64,000 bases of DNA from positions 1-64,000 of the forward strand of contig QNZS01000035.1 in assembly GCA_003978465.1 (NCBI GenBank). Reading direction: 5' to 3'. This DNA is from Sulfurimonas sp. (GTDB taxonomy: Bacteria; Campylobacterota; Campylobacteria; Campylobacterales; Sulfurimonadaceae). Positions 34,262 to 43,373 of the stretch are shown here, in pieces. The position numbers and the translations under genes are program-made. The notes beneath the pieces are model-generated. The model searched no databases and was not told the DNA's origin. It was given only the letters and a program-made list of their open reading frames with translations. Each line of letters begins with the position of its first letter. The first letter of the stretch is position 1.

Positions 34262-35436
34262 TTGATTTCTCCTGCAAGTTGTGATATTTGAGCATTGGCT
34301 TTGTTGTAATTACCCACTGCATTTATACTTTTTTTCTCTAATGATAGTTTGTCAAAAAGAACATCTATATAATTAAAGAGGTCACCACCTGTTGATATAG
34401 ATGAGTTGCTTAACTCAAACATATGTGCGATTTGTGGTAGTGCATTATCTTGGATAATATGATAGACTTGGTATGAAGAGAGCATCTGGGCATAGTATAT
34501 TTTTAACTTAGCAGAGATAGCAATTTTTGTATCTTCTTTTTGGCTTACAACTGAGAGCGCAGTAGCTCTAACCTCTTCCTCTTGTGCATCTTCAGTTCCA
34601 TAGATTGGTAGTGTGAGTGCTAAACCGAAGTTCAAATAGTTCCCAAAATTTTCTCTATAAGAGTAACCAGCAATTAGGTTTACATCGGGGTAGTTGTTGA
34701 TATTTGCTACAGCTATTTTAGCATTTTCTTTTTTAAGTTCTTTCGTTTTTATAAGTAACTCTGGGTTGTTAGTTAAACCTAGTGAAAAGGAGTCTAAGTT
34801 GGGTTTTTCTCCGATTTTTAAGTTTATATCTATGTTCTTTATATTAAATGCAGCAAGATAGGAGAGTTTTGCATAGGAGGCATATATTTTTGCACTCAGT
34901 ACACTTTTTTGTATCTCCAAGTCAGCTAAAGAAAGTTTTGTTTTCATGATAACGATATGTTGATTATCCTCAACACTTGTATATGACTCATACAGTTTTA
35001 TATTTTGTTTTGTAAGAGTTATATACTCGTTTGTAATTTTATAAAGTTCCCGATTTTCCCAGATAGTATAAGCTTCTGTTTTTATCTTTTGTACCATCAT
35101 GGCCTTTGCAGCAAAAAGTTTTTCTTTGAGTACTTCATTTTCGGCTAAAGTGACAGCTTGCTTAAAATCATGCTTACCGTAGTAGGGGACTTTTTGTTTT
35201 ATTGTTAAAACAGTTTGACTCATAGGCTCACTTGAGTCTATAGTGTTTTTAGTGAGTGAGAGTTCAGGGTTTGAATACAGGTTTACTATATCACTTGCAT
35301 GTTTATTTGCTTTGATTTTTGCATTTATTGATTCTAGAGATGGACTGTTTATGAGGGACTTTTCGATCACTTCACTTAGACTAATTGCACTAAGTGTTGA
35401 TGTGATAAGTAAGACACAAAAAGTTAAGCTTTTCAT
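34258..35436 (-). CDS. TolC/CusC family outer-membrane efflux channel
   Basis: The 392-residue protein has a signal peptide (about 1-19) and the repeated helical layout of outer-membrane factors: LINSPSLESINAKIKANKHA near the start, NPELLIKTKELKKENAKIAVA in the second half, and PDVNLIAGYSYRENFG between them. It should form the exit duct for the CusBA pump. It follows the FixH-like gene by 10 bases and overlaps cusB by 4, so the three genes form one transcript. It is a little shorter than E. coli CusC. Confidence 0.87.
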   Translation of the reverse strand: MKSLTFCVLLITSTLSAISLSEVIEKSLINSPSLESINAKIKANKHASDIVNLYSNPELSLTKNTIDSSEPMSQTVLTIKQKVPYYGKHDFKQAVTLAENEVLKEKLFAAKAMMVQKIKTEAYTIWENRELYKITNEYITLTKQNIKLYESYTSVEDNQHIVIMKTKLSLADLEIQKSVLSAKIYASYAKLSYLAAFNIKNIDINLKIGEKPNLDSFSLGLTNNPELLIKTKELKKENAKIAVANINNYPDVNLIAGYSYRENFGNYLNFGLALTLPIYGTEDAQEEEVRATALSVVSQKEDTKIAISAKLKIYYAQMLSSYQVYHIIQDNALPQIAHMFELSNSSISTGGDLFNYIDVLFDKLSLEKKSINAVGNYNKANAQISQLAGEIK

Positions 35437-35446
35437 CGAAGTTTCC

Positions 35447-35830
35447 TTAAAAGTTTATACTTGTTTTTACTCGAGATTTCTTACCTGTCTTTGAAGTAAT
35501 AAAGATATGTAGTTGCCAAGTTCCGCTCATGGCAAGGTTGAGTTTAGCTTCGTAAAGGCCATTACCTAAGTTTGTCGCTTTTACCTTAGACTCCATCGCA
35601 GGCATTCCAGGCATTGCAGGCATAAAAGCTTTAAGAGTAACTTGAGCATTGATAGCTTTTGTATCTTTAGTGATAGAGAACTTAAAAGTATTAGAACCTG
35701 CTGTGACAGGTTTCTCAGCTGTGATATGTACTTTTGTTGTTCTGTACTTTACATCCTTACTAAATGGAGAAGCATGAGAAAGTGATACACCTAAGATAAG
35801 TGTTAGTAAGATTGTAGTTAAAGTTTTCAT
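35447..35830 (-). CDS. FixH/YtkA-like periplasmic protein, copper-associated
   Basis: The 127-residue exported protein has a signal peptide (about 1-20) and an Ig-like beta fold of the FixH/YtkA group. A methionine-rich loop MPAMPGMPAMESK at about 70-82 is well suited to bind Cu(I) in the periplasm. The end SGTWQLHIFITSKTGKKSRV is typical of the family. It is the first gene of the efflux operon, with a TATACT box on the minus strand at 35861-35866 and AGAGGG before the ATG. A copper chaperone or sensor-partner role is inferred. Confidence 0.78.
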   Translation of the reverse strand: MKTLTTILLTLILGVSLSHASPFSKDVKYRTTKVHITAEKPVTAGSNTFKFSITKDTKAINAQVTLKAFMPAMPGMPAMESKVKATNLGNGLYEAKLNLAMSGTWQLHIFITSKTGKKSRVKTSINF

Positions 35831-35860
35831 AATGAATCCCTCTTTTGTTTGATAGGAGTA

Positions 35861-35866
35861 GTATAC
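35861..35866 (-). promoter_or_regulatory. -10 box of the copper efflux operon
   Basis: Read on the minus strand this is TATACT, about 31 bases before the ATG at 35830. Two dyads lie upstream of it: AGGTTT-N6-AAACCT at 35881-35898, near the -35 position, and TTGTCA-N6-TGACAA at 35962-35979. Either could bind the divergent response regulator; this is not shown. Confidence 0.4.
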
Positions 35867-35898
35867 TAAAAAAGTGTGGTAGGTTTGTGTTTAAACCT

Positions 35899-36163
35899 TC
35901 ACTTTTGGATTGGCTTGTATTAGCATGTTTTCAAAGAGTTTAAAACTCTCGGTTTTAACATTTGTCATATTTTTGACAAGACTTTCTCTAAGATACTGAG
36001 GTTTTGTAATATATCATCATGAAGAGTATGCAGACCCTTAGAATTGCACCTTCAGCATTTTTATTAAACTCTGTAAGTGTACTTAGCATAATCTTGTTTT
36101 ATAAATTATTTTTAGTTAAGGCTATAATAAAACTAGTTTTCTTCTTTTGGCTACAATTACCGC
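35899..36163. other. Divergent region between efflux operon and its regulator, with decayed coding traces
   Basis: Besides promoters, the minus strand carries short protein-like pieces in different frames (LHDDILQNLSILEKVLSK and VKTESFKLFENMLIQANPK). They suggest a gene once lay here, but it is no longer intact and was not identified. No other signal was seen. Confidence 0.35.
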
Positions 36164-36811
36164 ATGAAAATATTACTTTTAGAAGATGACACTGCTTTGG
36201 CAAGTATTTTAGTTGATTACTTAGAAGATGAATATGAGGTTGTACAAACTTACAGTGTGCAAAAATCCTTAAGTCTTAGTGAAGAACAAAAGTTTGATCT
36301 CTATATCTTTGATATCAATGTTCCTGATGGGGATGGTATCTCACTTCTCAAAGAACTTCGCATCTTTAATGACAATACTCCTACAATATTTATCACGGCA
36401 TTTCATGATACTAAGTATCTAAAGTCTGCATTTGAGTCAGGTGCAAATGATTTTATAAAAAAACCATTTGACCTTGAAGAGTTAGGGCAACGAATAACAA
36501 ATATAAAACGCCAGTTTGGACTTGGATCAAAGATAAGTATAGAAGAAGAAATTATCTTTGATATGCAGACATATACCGTACAAACACAGAGTAAAATTTA
36601 TACGATGACACATAAGGAGAGTTGCTTTTTACACTATCTTTATAAAAACAGAGCTAGAGTTGTGAGTAGTGACGAATTGCTTCAAAACATTTGGGAGTTT
36701 GATGAGATGCCGAGTGATGATGCAGTGAGAACTGTCATAAAGAATCTCCGAAAATACATAGGTAAAGAGCATATACTAAATGTAAGAGGGGAGGGTTATA
36801 GGTATGAATGA
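36164..36811 (+). CDS. OmpR family response regulator next to copper efflux (CusR-like role)
   Basis: The 215-residue regulator begins MKILLLEDDTALAS with the acidic pocket, has the phospho-acceptor Asp in LYIFDINVPDGDG and the lysine in FIKKPFDLEEL, and ends in a winged helix with NVRGEGYRYE. It overlaps the kinase gene by 8 bases. It lies divergent from the FixH-TolC-CusB operon, so control of metal efflux is the likely job. It is paralogous to the regulator at 15137-15790. Confidence 0.92.
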   Translation: MKILLLEDDTALASILVDYLEDEYEVVQTYSVQKSLSLSEEQKFDLYIFDINVPDGDGISLLKELRIFNDNTPTIFITAFHDTKYLKSAFESGANDFIKKPFDLEELGQRITNIKRQFGLGSKISIEEEIIFDMQTYTVQTQSKIYTMTHKESCFLHYLYKNRARVVSSDELLQNIWEFDEMPSDDAVRTVIKNLRKYIGKEHILNVRGEGYRYE

Positions 36812-37916
36812 TTTAGAGAAACACTCTTTTTACTCTTTTTTAGCTATCTACTTAGTCTCATCCTTATTTTTTGTTTTGCTTTCCTCTTTTTGGTACTACT
36901 CTTCTTTAAAAAGTGCTCTTGAGAATGAGACTTACTATAAACTTACACACTTAGCAGACAGTATCTCAGGCAAGATTATAAATGCACAAATGAAGGGTAT
37001 AAAACTTACTTTACCTAGTGAAGAGGGATATGAGTATATGCTAGTTTCAGTTGATGAAAAAGAGGCTTATGAGGTTGGTTACTTTGAGAAAAATACTTAT
37101 AAAATCCTTGTTTCAGCTTCCCCACAAGAGCATCTTAACATTGAATATGTTGTAGTTAAAACTCCGCGCTACTTTGAAGAATTAGATAAACTAAAATCAG
37201 ATGTGATTACACGTGCAGGTTTGGTTTTTCTAGCCATCTTTTTTATCTCATTTGTTTTAGCAAAACTTTTTATGAGACCTGTGCATAAACGCATAGAGCA
37301 GATAGAAGAATTTATCCAAGATGTCTCGCATGAGTTAAATACTCCCATAACAGCATTAAAAATGAGTGCTTCTCGTGCTATAAAAAAAGAGGTATACGAT
37401 AAAAAGATTCTTACAAATATCTCTATAAGTACTAAACAACTAGAAACTATATATAACTCACTGACTTACCTAAACTTTAGTGATAAACAAGAAGAGAGTA
37501 GAGAGGTTGCACTAGAAGATGTAGTCAATAGAGTTGTAAAATACTACTCTGAACTCAGTAATGCAAAAGGGGTAAAGGTAAAAATAGATATACAAAAAGC
37601 TTCTTTAAATATCATCGAGTCCCGCGCAGAGCTACTTATCTCAAACTTACTTTCTAATGCCATCAAATATTCTATGCCTGAGAGTACAATATATATTAGC
37701 CTAAAAGAGGGACTTTTTATCATAAAAGATGAAGGTGTTGGAATAGCACAAGATAAGCTTGATACTATTTTTGAGATCTACAATCGTGACTCTCAAATTG
37801 CAGGTGGTTTTGGTGTTGGTCTGAGTATAGTCAAACAGATTTGTGACACATATAAGATAGAAGTTCTAGTCTCATCTGTTTTAGGTGAGGGTAGTGAGTT
37901 TAGACTTCTTTTTTAG
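36804..37916 (+). CDS. Sensor histidine kinase next to copper efflux (CusS-like role)
   Basis: The 370-residue kinase has membrane segments at about 10-30 and 130-152 with a periplasmic domain of about 100 residues between them. The phosphorylated His is in QDVSHELNTPITALKM, and the ATPase domain has ISNLLSNAIKYSM, DEGVGIAQDKLD and GGFGVGLSIV. Its N-terminal FYSFLAIYLVSS matches the kinase at 13963 closely, so the two pairs arose by duplication. Metal sensing is inferred from position only; no obvious Met or His cluster is seen in the sensor domain. Confidence 0.9.
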   Translation: MNDLEKHSFYSFLAIYLVSSLFFVLLSSFWYYSSLKSALENETYYKLTHLADSISGKIINAQMKGIKLTLPSEEGYEYMLVSVDEKEAYEVGYFEKNTYKILVSASPQEHLNIEYVVVKTPRYFEELDKLKSDVITRAGLVFLAIFFISFVLAKLFMRPVHKRIEQIEEFIQDVSHELNTPITALKMSASRAIKKEVYDKKILTNISISTKQLETIYNSLTYLNFSDKQEESREVALEDVVNRVVKYYSELSNAKGVKVKIDIQKASLNIIESRAELLISNLLSNAIKYSMPESTIYISLKEGLFIIKDEGVGIAQDKLDTIFEIYNRDSQIAGGFGVGLSIVKQICDTYKIEVLVSSVLGEGSEFRLLF

Positions 37917-37917
37917 T

Positions 37918-38847
37918 TTATATAAAAAACTTTTGTGCTTTTTTTGTGAGTGAAGATATTGGTGCTGCACTCATTTCTTCTATGTCTAACCATTTAGTTC
38001 CTTTACTTACTTCTTCTGACTTATAGAGTTTAACCACTAGACGATACTTAGTATATGAGTGTTTAAACGAGGCTATGAAATCCTCCTCTATGGGCTCTAC
38101 ACTTGGCAAAACCAACATGTCTTTATACATCTTGTGTGTTGAGGTCTCCAAGGCGATTTTATTGTCTTTGATACAGACTCCTAAAAAAAGTTCCATATTT
38201 TCATAGACTGTTTTTTTAGTCTGAGTATAAATCTCAGGTTCACTTTTACCTAAACAAGAACTCAGGAGTGGACACTCTTCACACTTAGGATTTTTTGGCA
38301 GACAGACAAGTGAACCTAAATCCATTAAAGCAAGGTTATGACTTCGAGGTTCTTTAGCATTTACAAAAACTTCTGCCTGTGTCCATATAGTTTTTATCTT
38401 AGGGGAGAGCAGTGCAAAGTGGCGTTTAATGACTCTTGCAATATTTGTATCAACAACTGGTACATTCTGTCCAAGACCAAAACTACAAACTGCACTTGCT
38501 GTGTACTCACCAATGCCCGGAAGATCCATCAACTCTTTAGGAGTTTTAGGTAGTCCACCAAGAGAGAGTTTGGCTGTTTTATGTAAGTTTCTAGCTCGGG
38601 AGTAGTACCCAAGCCCACTCCATGCAGCGAGAACTTTATCTTGATGTGCATTAGCAAGCACTTTAAGTGAGGGAAACTTCTTTAGAAACTGAGGATAGTA
38701 CTCATCTCTCACACGATTTACCTGTGTTTGTTGGAGCATAATCTCACTGAGGTAAACATGGTAAAGGTTATCTGTTAAACGCCATGGAAGTTCATGGCGT
38801 CCATGTATTTCATACCATTCTAAGAGTGCTTCTTGTGCTTTTTTCAT
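37918..38847 (-). CDS. mutY: A/G-specific adenine DNA glycosylase MutY
   Basis: MutY removes adenine mispaired with 8-oxoguanine. The 309-residue protein shows the start WYEIHGRHELPWR, LSEIMLQQTQVNRV with the catalytic Glu, the helix-hairpin-helix LPGIGEYTASAV followed by VVDTNIARV with the catalytic Asp, and the [4Fe-4S] motif C-x6-C-x2-C-x5-C in CLPKNPKCEECPLLSSC. The C-terminal MutT-like part is short. Its start overlaps the stop of the methyltransferase gene upstream, so they are co-transcribed. It relies on Fe-S assembly, as provided by nifSU. Confidence 0.93.
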   Translation of the reverse strand: MKKAQEALLEWYEIHGRHELPWRLTDNLYHVYLSEIMLQQTQVNRVRDEYYPQFLKKFPSLKVLANAHQDKVLAAWSGLGYYSRARNLHKTAKLSLGGLPKTPKELMDLPGIGEYTASAVCSFGLGQNVPVVDTNIARVIKRHFALLSPKIKTIWTQAEVFVNAKEPRSHNLALMDLGSLVCLPKNPKCEECPLLSSCLGKSEPEIYTQTKKTVYENMELFLGVCIKDNKIALETSTHKMYKDMLVLPSVEPIEEDFIASFKHSYTKYRLVVKLYKSEEVSKGTKWLDIEEMSAAPISSLTKKAQKFFI

Positions 38848-39458
38848 ACAGTCTTTTTATATAAAATTCTAAATCTAGTATTAGAGATATTAGAGTCCTC
38901 TGTGATAAGATTAAAACTAATCTCTTTGAGATTATTATTTAAAAACTGGTCTATCTCAACATGAGTCAAAGGCCAAGGTGGTCCTCCATCTCCAAGCTGT
39001 TTTTTATGAGCAACTACAAGAACTTCACCTTCTTTTGCGACAGAATTTGCCACTGCTTTTATCATTTTTGTACGAAACTCACGTGGGAGAGACTGAATAG
39101 TAAGTGCTTCAAAAACAAAGTCAAAATGTTCAAAGTACTTATTTGGCATATCAAATATATCTTGTTTCTCAAAATGTATACCAGCACCCTCAAATCTTTT
39201 TTGAGCGATATCTAATGCAGTTTGTGAGATATCAATAGCAAGTGTGTCGTAGCCTGTGTTTGCTAGGGCATAGGCATCATCACCCAACCCACAGCCGATT
39301 ACAAGGGCTCTACCTTTATGTTCAGTTTTCTCGTCTAAGTATGTTTGAAGTAGTGGGTTTACATCTTGCCTTGCCCAAGGTATATTTACATGAGTATTTT
39401 TATTTTGTTTATAAAAGTCTTCAAACCATTCACTTGCTTTTCTTTCTGCTTGCATCAA
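38844..39458 (-). CDS. Class I SAM-dependent methyltransferase (thiopurine-methyltransferase-like)
   Basis: The 204-residue protein has the SAM site ALVIGCGLGDDAYALA, the acidic LAIDISQTALDIAQKRF, and FDFVFEALTIQSLP, which matches the TPMT/Tehb-like branch. NIPWARQDVNPLLQTYL near the start is typical of thiopurine methyltransferase-like bacterial proteins. It is upstream of mutY with a 4-base overlap. The physiological substrate may be a thiol, selenium or tellurium compound; this is not resolved. Confidence 0.8.
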   Translation of the reverse strand: MMQAERKASEWFEDFYKQNKNTHVNIPWARQDVNPLLQTYLDEKTEHKGRALVIGCGLGDDAYALANTGYDTLAIDISQTALDIAQKRFEGAGIHFEKQDIFDMPNKYFEHFDFVFEALTIQSLPREFRTKMIKAVANSVAKEGEVLVVAHKKQLGDGGPPWPLTHVEIDQFLNNNLKEISFNLITEDSNISNTRFRILYKKTV

Positions 39459-39531
39459 TGTTTTCCTTATAATGAAAGTATAGTGTAATTAGAACTTAAA
39501 ATTGATATAATAATTGTATGAGGAGTCTATT

Positions 39532-40275
39532 ATGTGTAGAGTTAAACATTTAAGAAAAGATGAGCAACAAATAGAGCCTCTTTTTAATGGAGCTTTTACA
39601 GAAAATAAGCCTATACCATTTCCTAACCGGAGTGGAACAAGTGCATACTCAAACATCTTTTACTGGGCACATCTTGTAGCTCATGAGACAGCTGAGTTTC
39701 CCCTGCATCCGCATGAGGGTTTTGAAATAATGACCTTTGTTTTTAAGGGTGCAGTTGAGCATTATGATACAGTTTCAAAGGTCTACTCTCCTCTAAAAAT
39801 AGGTGATGTACAAGCTATCCAAGCGGGAACTGGTGTTTCACATTCTGAGCGAATAACTAAAGGTACCGAACTTTTTCAAATCTGGTTTGACCCTGATTTC
39901 TCAAAAACGATGACACAGGCAGCGACTTATAAAGACTATATGGCAAGTAGTTTTTTTAGTAAGAGTGATGGTGGCAAAGAGACACTGGAATATATGACTG
40001 AGGATGGTATAAAAACTATAACTGAGGGTTTAGAGATTAAAAAAACCATATATAAAAGTGGTATATTTGATGAAATTCTCAATCCCTCGTTTACTTACTC
40101 ATACTATCTTTTAGATGGTGAAATAGATATAGATGGAGAGACTCTTGTAAAAGATGATTATTATGTTTTACAAGATGCCTCAAGTGTTGTTTATGATGTG
40201 AAAAATGGTGCAGAACTTTTTCTTATAAAAACACCAACAGAGATAAAATATAGACGATTTATAGAGAGATACTAA
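39532..40275 (+). CDS. Pirin family bicupin
   Basis: The 247-residue product is a pirin-like cupin with metal-binding HPHEGFEIMTFVFKGAVEHYD (His and Glu ligands) and GDVQAIQAGTGVSHSE in the N-terminal cupin. The C-terminal cupin is less conserved. Relatives include quercetinases and regulatory proteins. ATG 39532 has GAGGAG upstream at a good distance; the ATG at 39514 would add six residues without a site. An ADP-ribosylglycohydrolase-like gene follows about 50 bases later. Confidence 0.85.
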   Translation: MCRVKHLRKDEQQIEPLFNGAFTENKPIPFPNRSGTSAYSNIFYWAHLVAHETAEFPLHPHEGFEIMTFVFKGAVEHYDTVSKVYSPLKIGDVQAIQAGTGVSHSERITKGTELFQIWFDPDFSKTMTQAATYKDYMASSFFSKSDGGKETLEYMTEDGIKTITEGLEIKKTIYKSGIFDEILNPSFTYSYYLLDGEIDIDGETLVKDDYYVLQDASSVVYDVKNGAELFLIKTPTEIKYRRFIERY

Positions 40276-40327
40276 AAGGAGAAGAGATGAAAGAAGCAGA
40301 TTATATGATCTTGTTAAGGAGTCTATT

Positions 40328-41560
40328 ATGGATACGACACGCATAAAAAATGCTTTATGGGGGGCTTTTATATCTGATTCTATCGCTATGCCTGTCCATT
40401 GGTATTATAACCGCGAGTATATAAAAGAGGGTTTTGGTCGTATCAAGTGGTTTGAAAATGCTCAACATCCACACCCTGAATCTTTTATGGTGGGTAACTC
40501 CTACCATCCAAACATCAAAAAAGCACAAGAGTTAGGTCGCCCCTTTGACATAACACATGAACATATCCGTTTTTACAATACTAACTATAATGATTTTAAT
40601 TTTAAATTAGCTGTTCATGCAGGTGAACATAAAAATGTAATGCCCAAGAAGGGTGAGCGATATCACTATCATCATGGGCTCAAAGCTGGTGAAAATACAC
40701 TTGGAGCAAACCTTATCCGTGTTTTAATGCGCTCTATCATCAAAGAGGGCAAGTATGACCAAAAGGTGTTTATTGAAGATTTTATACATTACTTAACAAC
40801 TCCAGGTTTAAACAAAGACCCCTATAGTGAGATATATATTCGTGCATGGTTTGAGAACTATAGTGAGGGAGTTCCTCCTCATGCTTGTGCAGAGGAACAA
40901 AGAAATGTTTGGTCGATAGGCTCAAATGGAGGTATCATTCGTCCACTTATCTTATCACTTACTTCTAAGTCTTCTTACCAAGCATTAGGTGTGGCCCTGC
41001 AACATCAGCAGATAACACACCGTTCTGATAATGTAAGTTCGGCTCTAACCGTATTAGTACCACTTTTACATAAACTTCTAGAAAAAGCAGAACCACTCTC
41101 AGCCTTAAAAGAATATGCCTCAAAAGTACAACTAGCAAAAATAAGTGGTGCAGAGCTCTCAAAAGCATATGCAGATCACAAGGGACCGGGAAATATCCCT
41201 AAAAATGTAATGTGGAAAATTCATACTGAGTTTTCAGATAGAGAACTAGACTTAGATATGTTAATCAAAAATTTTAACGAGGATGAAATTTTAGGTCCAG
41301 TTTTTACAACAGGATGTTATCCTGAGCAGTCTTTACCTATTTTAATGTATCTTATATATAAAAATGGATTTCACTTTAAACATTCTGTTATGGATAATGC
41401 AAATGCAGGTGGTGATTGTGTTCATAGAGGAATCATACTAGGAATGTTAGTGGGTGCTGGTTGCGAAGAAGTACCAAATAAGTTAAAAATGGGTTTAGTA
41501 GAGTACGATAGTATAAACGAAGAGATAGAAGGGTTTGTTAAAGTTATACAGGCTACATGA
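40328..41560 (+). CDS. ADP-ribosylglycohydrolase family protein
   Basis: The 410-residue protein resembles the ADP-ribosylglycohydrolase (DraG/ARH) superfamily, all-helical enzymes with two Mg2+ that remove ADP-ribose. Near the start is ALWGAFISDSIAMPVHW (the GxxxGDAxG position, with SDS for GDA), and near the end NANAGGDCVHRGIILGMLVG, where family members have GGDTDT. The changes at both metal-binding segments mean that catalysis may differ. AAGGAG precedes ATG 40328. A short frame of 19 codons at 40287 overlaps its start and is probably meaningless. Confidence 0.78.
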   Translation: MDTTRIKNALWGAFISDSIAMPVHWYYNREYIKEGFGRIKWFENAQHPHPESFMVGNSYHPNIKKAQELGRPFDITHEHIRFYNTNYNDFNFKLAVHAGEHKNVMPKKGERYHYHHGLKAGENTLGANLIRVLMRSIIKEGKYDQKVFIEDFIHYLTTPGLNKDPYSEIYIRAWFENYSEGVPPHACAEEQRNVWSIGSNGGIIRPLILSLTSKSSYQALGVALQHQQITHRSDNVSSALTVLVPLLHKLLEKAEPLSALKEYASKVQLAKISGAELSKAYADHKGPGNIPKNVMWKIHTEFSDRELDLDMLIKNFNEDEILGPVFTTGCYPEQSLPILMYLIYKNGFHFKHSVMDNANAGGDCVHRGIILGMLVGAGCEEVPNKLKMGLVEYDSINEEIEGFVKVIQAT

Positions 41561-41583
41561 GTAGTCTGCGTAACTTTATAGTT

Positions 41584-41820
41584 TTAGTCCTCTGCTAAAG
41601 CAGCAAATAGTGCTTTTTTATCGTCTAGCCACTTTTGCATTTCCTCAGGCTTGTTCATCATTGCTATCATCTCTTCTATAACAGCTACATGTGCCTTATC
41701 TCCTTCTTGAAACATTTGCATACCGTGAGCTCTACTTAACTCTGCCATCGCATCAAAAGACTCTGCACTAAATTTTTTATCGCAAGCACCACCGAGTTGT
41801 TTACATGTCATTGTTTTCAT
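41584..41820 (-). CDS. DUF1059-like small protein
   Basis: The 78-residue protein starts MKTMTCKQLGGACDKKFSAE, the standard beginning of DUF1059 proteins, with two Cys that could bind a metal. The rest is helical and Met/Ala-rich, without membrane segment. The function of the family is unknown. It follows the PEBP-like gene by about 9 bases on the same strand and is likely co-transcribed with it. Confidence 0.8.
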   Translation of the reverse strand: MKTMTCKQLGGACDKKFSAESFDAMAELSRAHGMQMFQEGDKAHVAVIEEMIAMMNKPEEMQKWLDDKKALFAALAED

Positions 41821-41829
41821 ATTTTTCCT

Positions 41830-42357
41830 TTATCGTTTATAGTAACTTATAACTGAACTCTTTGCAATTGTATGTGCATTTATCATGTACCCTACAACGG
41901 CTTGGTTCGTATTTTTGTCTAGGTCGAGGTTGTCTACATCAAGAGCATGCACTGTGAAAACATAAGTATGAAAGCCATGACCTTTTGGTGGACATGCCCC
42001 TCCAAAACCCACAAGACCGTAGTCATTTCTTCCTTCTACTGCTCCTTTTGGGAGTAGTTCTGTACGAGAAGCATTTGGCTCTATTGAAGTTGCTGACGAG
42101 GGAATGTTAAAAAGTATCCAGTGCCACCATCCACTTCCAGTTGGGGCATCTTTATCATACATAGTGACTGCAAAACTTTTAGTACCCTTTGGTGTATCCC
42201 TCCAGATAAGTTGGGGAGATATATTTTGCCCAGAACAACCAAAACCATCAAACTCTTGAGAGCTTGTGAGTTGACCTGCTAAATCTGGACTTTGTAGTGT
42301 GAAGTTTGCCGAGTAAGCAAGAGTAGCTACTAAGAGTAAAGAGAGAAATATTTTCAT
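41830..42357 (-). CDS. YbhB/YbcL (Raf-kinase-inhibitor-like, PEBP) protein, exported
   Basis: The 175-residue protein has a signal peptide (about 1-16) and PEBP marks: FGCSGQNISPQLIWRDTPKGT, MYDKDAPTGSGWWHWILFNI and GYGGACPPKGHGFH-like FGGACPPKGHGFHTYVF. These proteins bind anionic ligands such as phospholipid head groups; the bacterial role is unclear. It begins the two-gene transcript with the DUF1059-like gene. Confidence 0.88.
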   Translation of the reverse strand: MKIFLSLLLVATLAYSANFTLQSPDLAGQLTSSQEFDGFGCSGQNISPQLIWRDTPKGTKSFAVTMYDKDAPTGSGWWHWILFNIPSSATSIEPNASRTELLPKGAVEGRNDYGLVGFGGACPPKGHGFHTYVFTVHALDVDNLDLDKNTNQAVVGYMINAHTIAKSSVISYYKR

Positions 42358-42360
42358 AAA

Positions 42361-42974
42361 GTTCCTTATTACCTTGGATTGTTTTCTAATTCTAACAGTT
42401 TTTTCTTAATTAGGTAACCTACCGACATAACCTGATAGTTTTCAGTTGGACTCTATAACAAAAAGGATAAGAAGACTTATAGCATTGGCTTCACTAGCAT
42501 TTGTGACAGTATGAACTGCTTTTTCATTTCCTATGCTTTTTGAGAGTTGTAGATCAGTACTCATTTTTTCATAGGATACCTTAAATAATCCATTCCAGAC
42601 ATTTTTTTGAAACTTATTACCAAGAGTTTATAGTGGTAGAAAAACCATAGTGTTTACCTGAAAAATACTCAAGCAGTTGCTCTTTAGTTTCTTGGAATAG
42701 TATATCATCTTCTAAAACAAATACTTTTTGAATTCGCTTATCAATACTTTTACACTTAGTCCTCTACCTATCATAAGCTAAGCATAGTTGACTATGAAAT
42801 GAGCTCTGCAGGGCCGGTTTAAAGTAACTTACATGTACCTTATTCATGGAAGTAGTGTAACACAGATAAGCTTTAAAAATTAACAGAGTATGAAACTCAT
42901 CTGCTAGTTTTATAAACAAAAAGAAGTATGTAAAGGAAACTCAGCTACAATCATGAAAAATTAAGGACTTATTT
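42361..42974 (-). pseudogene. Intergenic region with fragments of a decayed gene
   Basis: These 614 bases have no intact gene. On the minus strand one can read RIQKVFVLEDDILFQETKEQ, continuing to LLEYFSGKHYGFSTTINSW, around 42740-42625. A later piece is open from ATG 42564 to a TGA at 42442-42444 (MSTDLQLSKSIGNEKAVHTV, then NASEANAISLLILFV). VFVLEDD recalls the start of a receiver domain, but the rest does not fit well. The family stays open. The plus strand ends in the DUF2237 promoter. Confidence 0.4.
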
Positions 42975-43364
42975 ATGCCAAAAAACTCTTTATCACATGA
43001 TAAACTAAATGTATTAGGTGGACCACTTGAACCTTGCTCACTTGACCCACTAACAGGTTTTTATAGAGATGGTTCATGTAAGGTAACTCCAGAGAATAAA
43101 GGGATGCATGCGATTTGTATTTATGCTACACAGGAATTTTTAGACTACTCTAAACGTACAGGAAATGATCTCTCAACTCCTATGCCACAGTTTGGTTTTG
43201 TAGGTGTAAAAGCTGGTGAATCATGGTGCCTTTCGGGTGTACGTTTCGCACAATCTATAAAAGATGGTAATGCACCACAGATTTTTATACACTCAACACA
43301 TGAAGCAATTTTACAACTTGTAGATTTAGAGACTTTAAAGTCTTTAGCGATAGACTTAGACTAG
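42975..43364 (+). CDS. DUF2237 family protein
   Basis: The 129-residue protein matches DUF2237: NVLGGPLEPCSLDPLTGFYRDG near the start, HAICIYATQEFLDYSKRTGN in the middle and GESWCLSGVRFAQS later. Three conserved Cys are present. The function is unknown. AGGACTT lies before ATG 42975. It is convergent with the RNase H operon, and the two share a hairpin terminator. Confidence 0.85.
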   Translation: MPKNSLSHDKLNVLGGPLEPCSLDPLTGFYRDGSCKVTPENKGMHAICIYATQEFLDYSKRTGNDLSTPMPQFGFVGVKAGESWCLSGVRFAQSIKDGNAPQIFIHSTHEAILQLVDLETLKSLAIDLD

Positions 43365-43373
43365 CACTCACCT

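Noticed and set aside
40287-40346. A 19-codon ORF between the pirin and ADP-ribosylglycohydrolase genes
   Set aside because: It has a good AAGGAG site but overlaps the next gene and has no recognisable content; probably chance.
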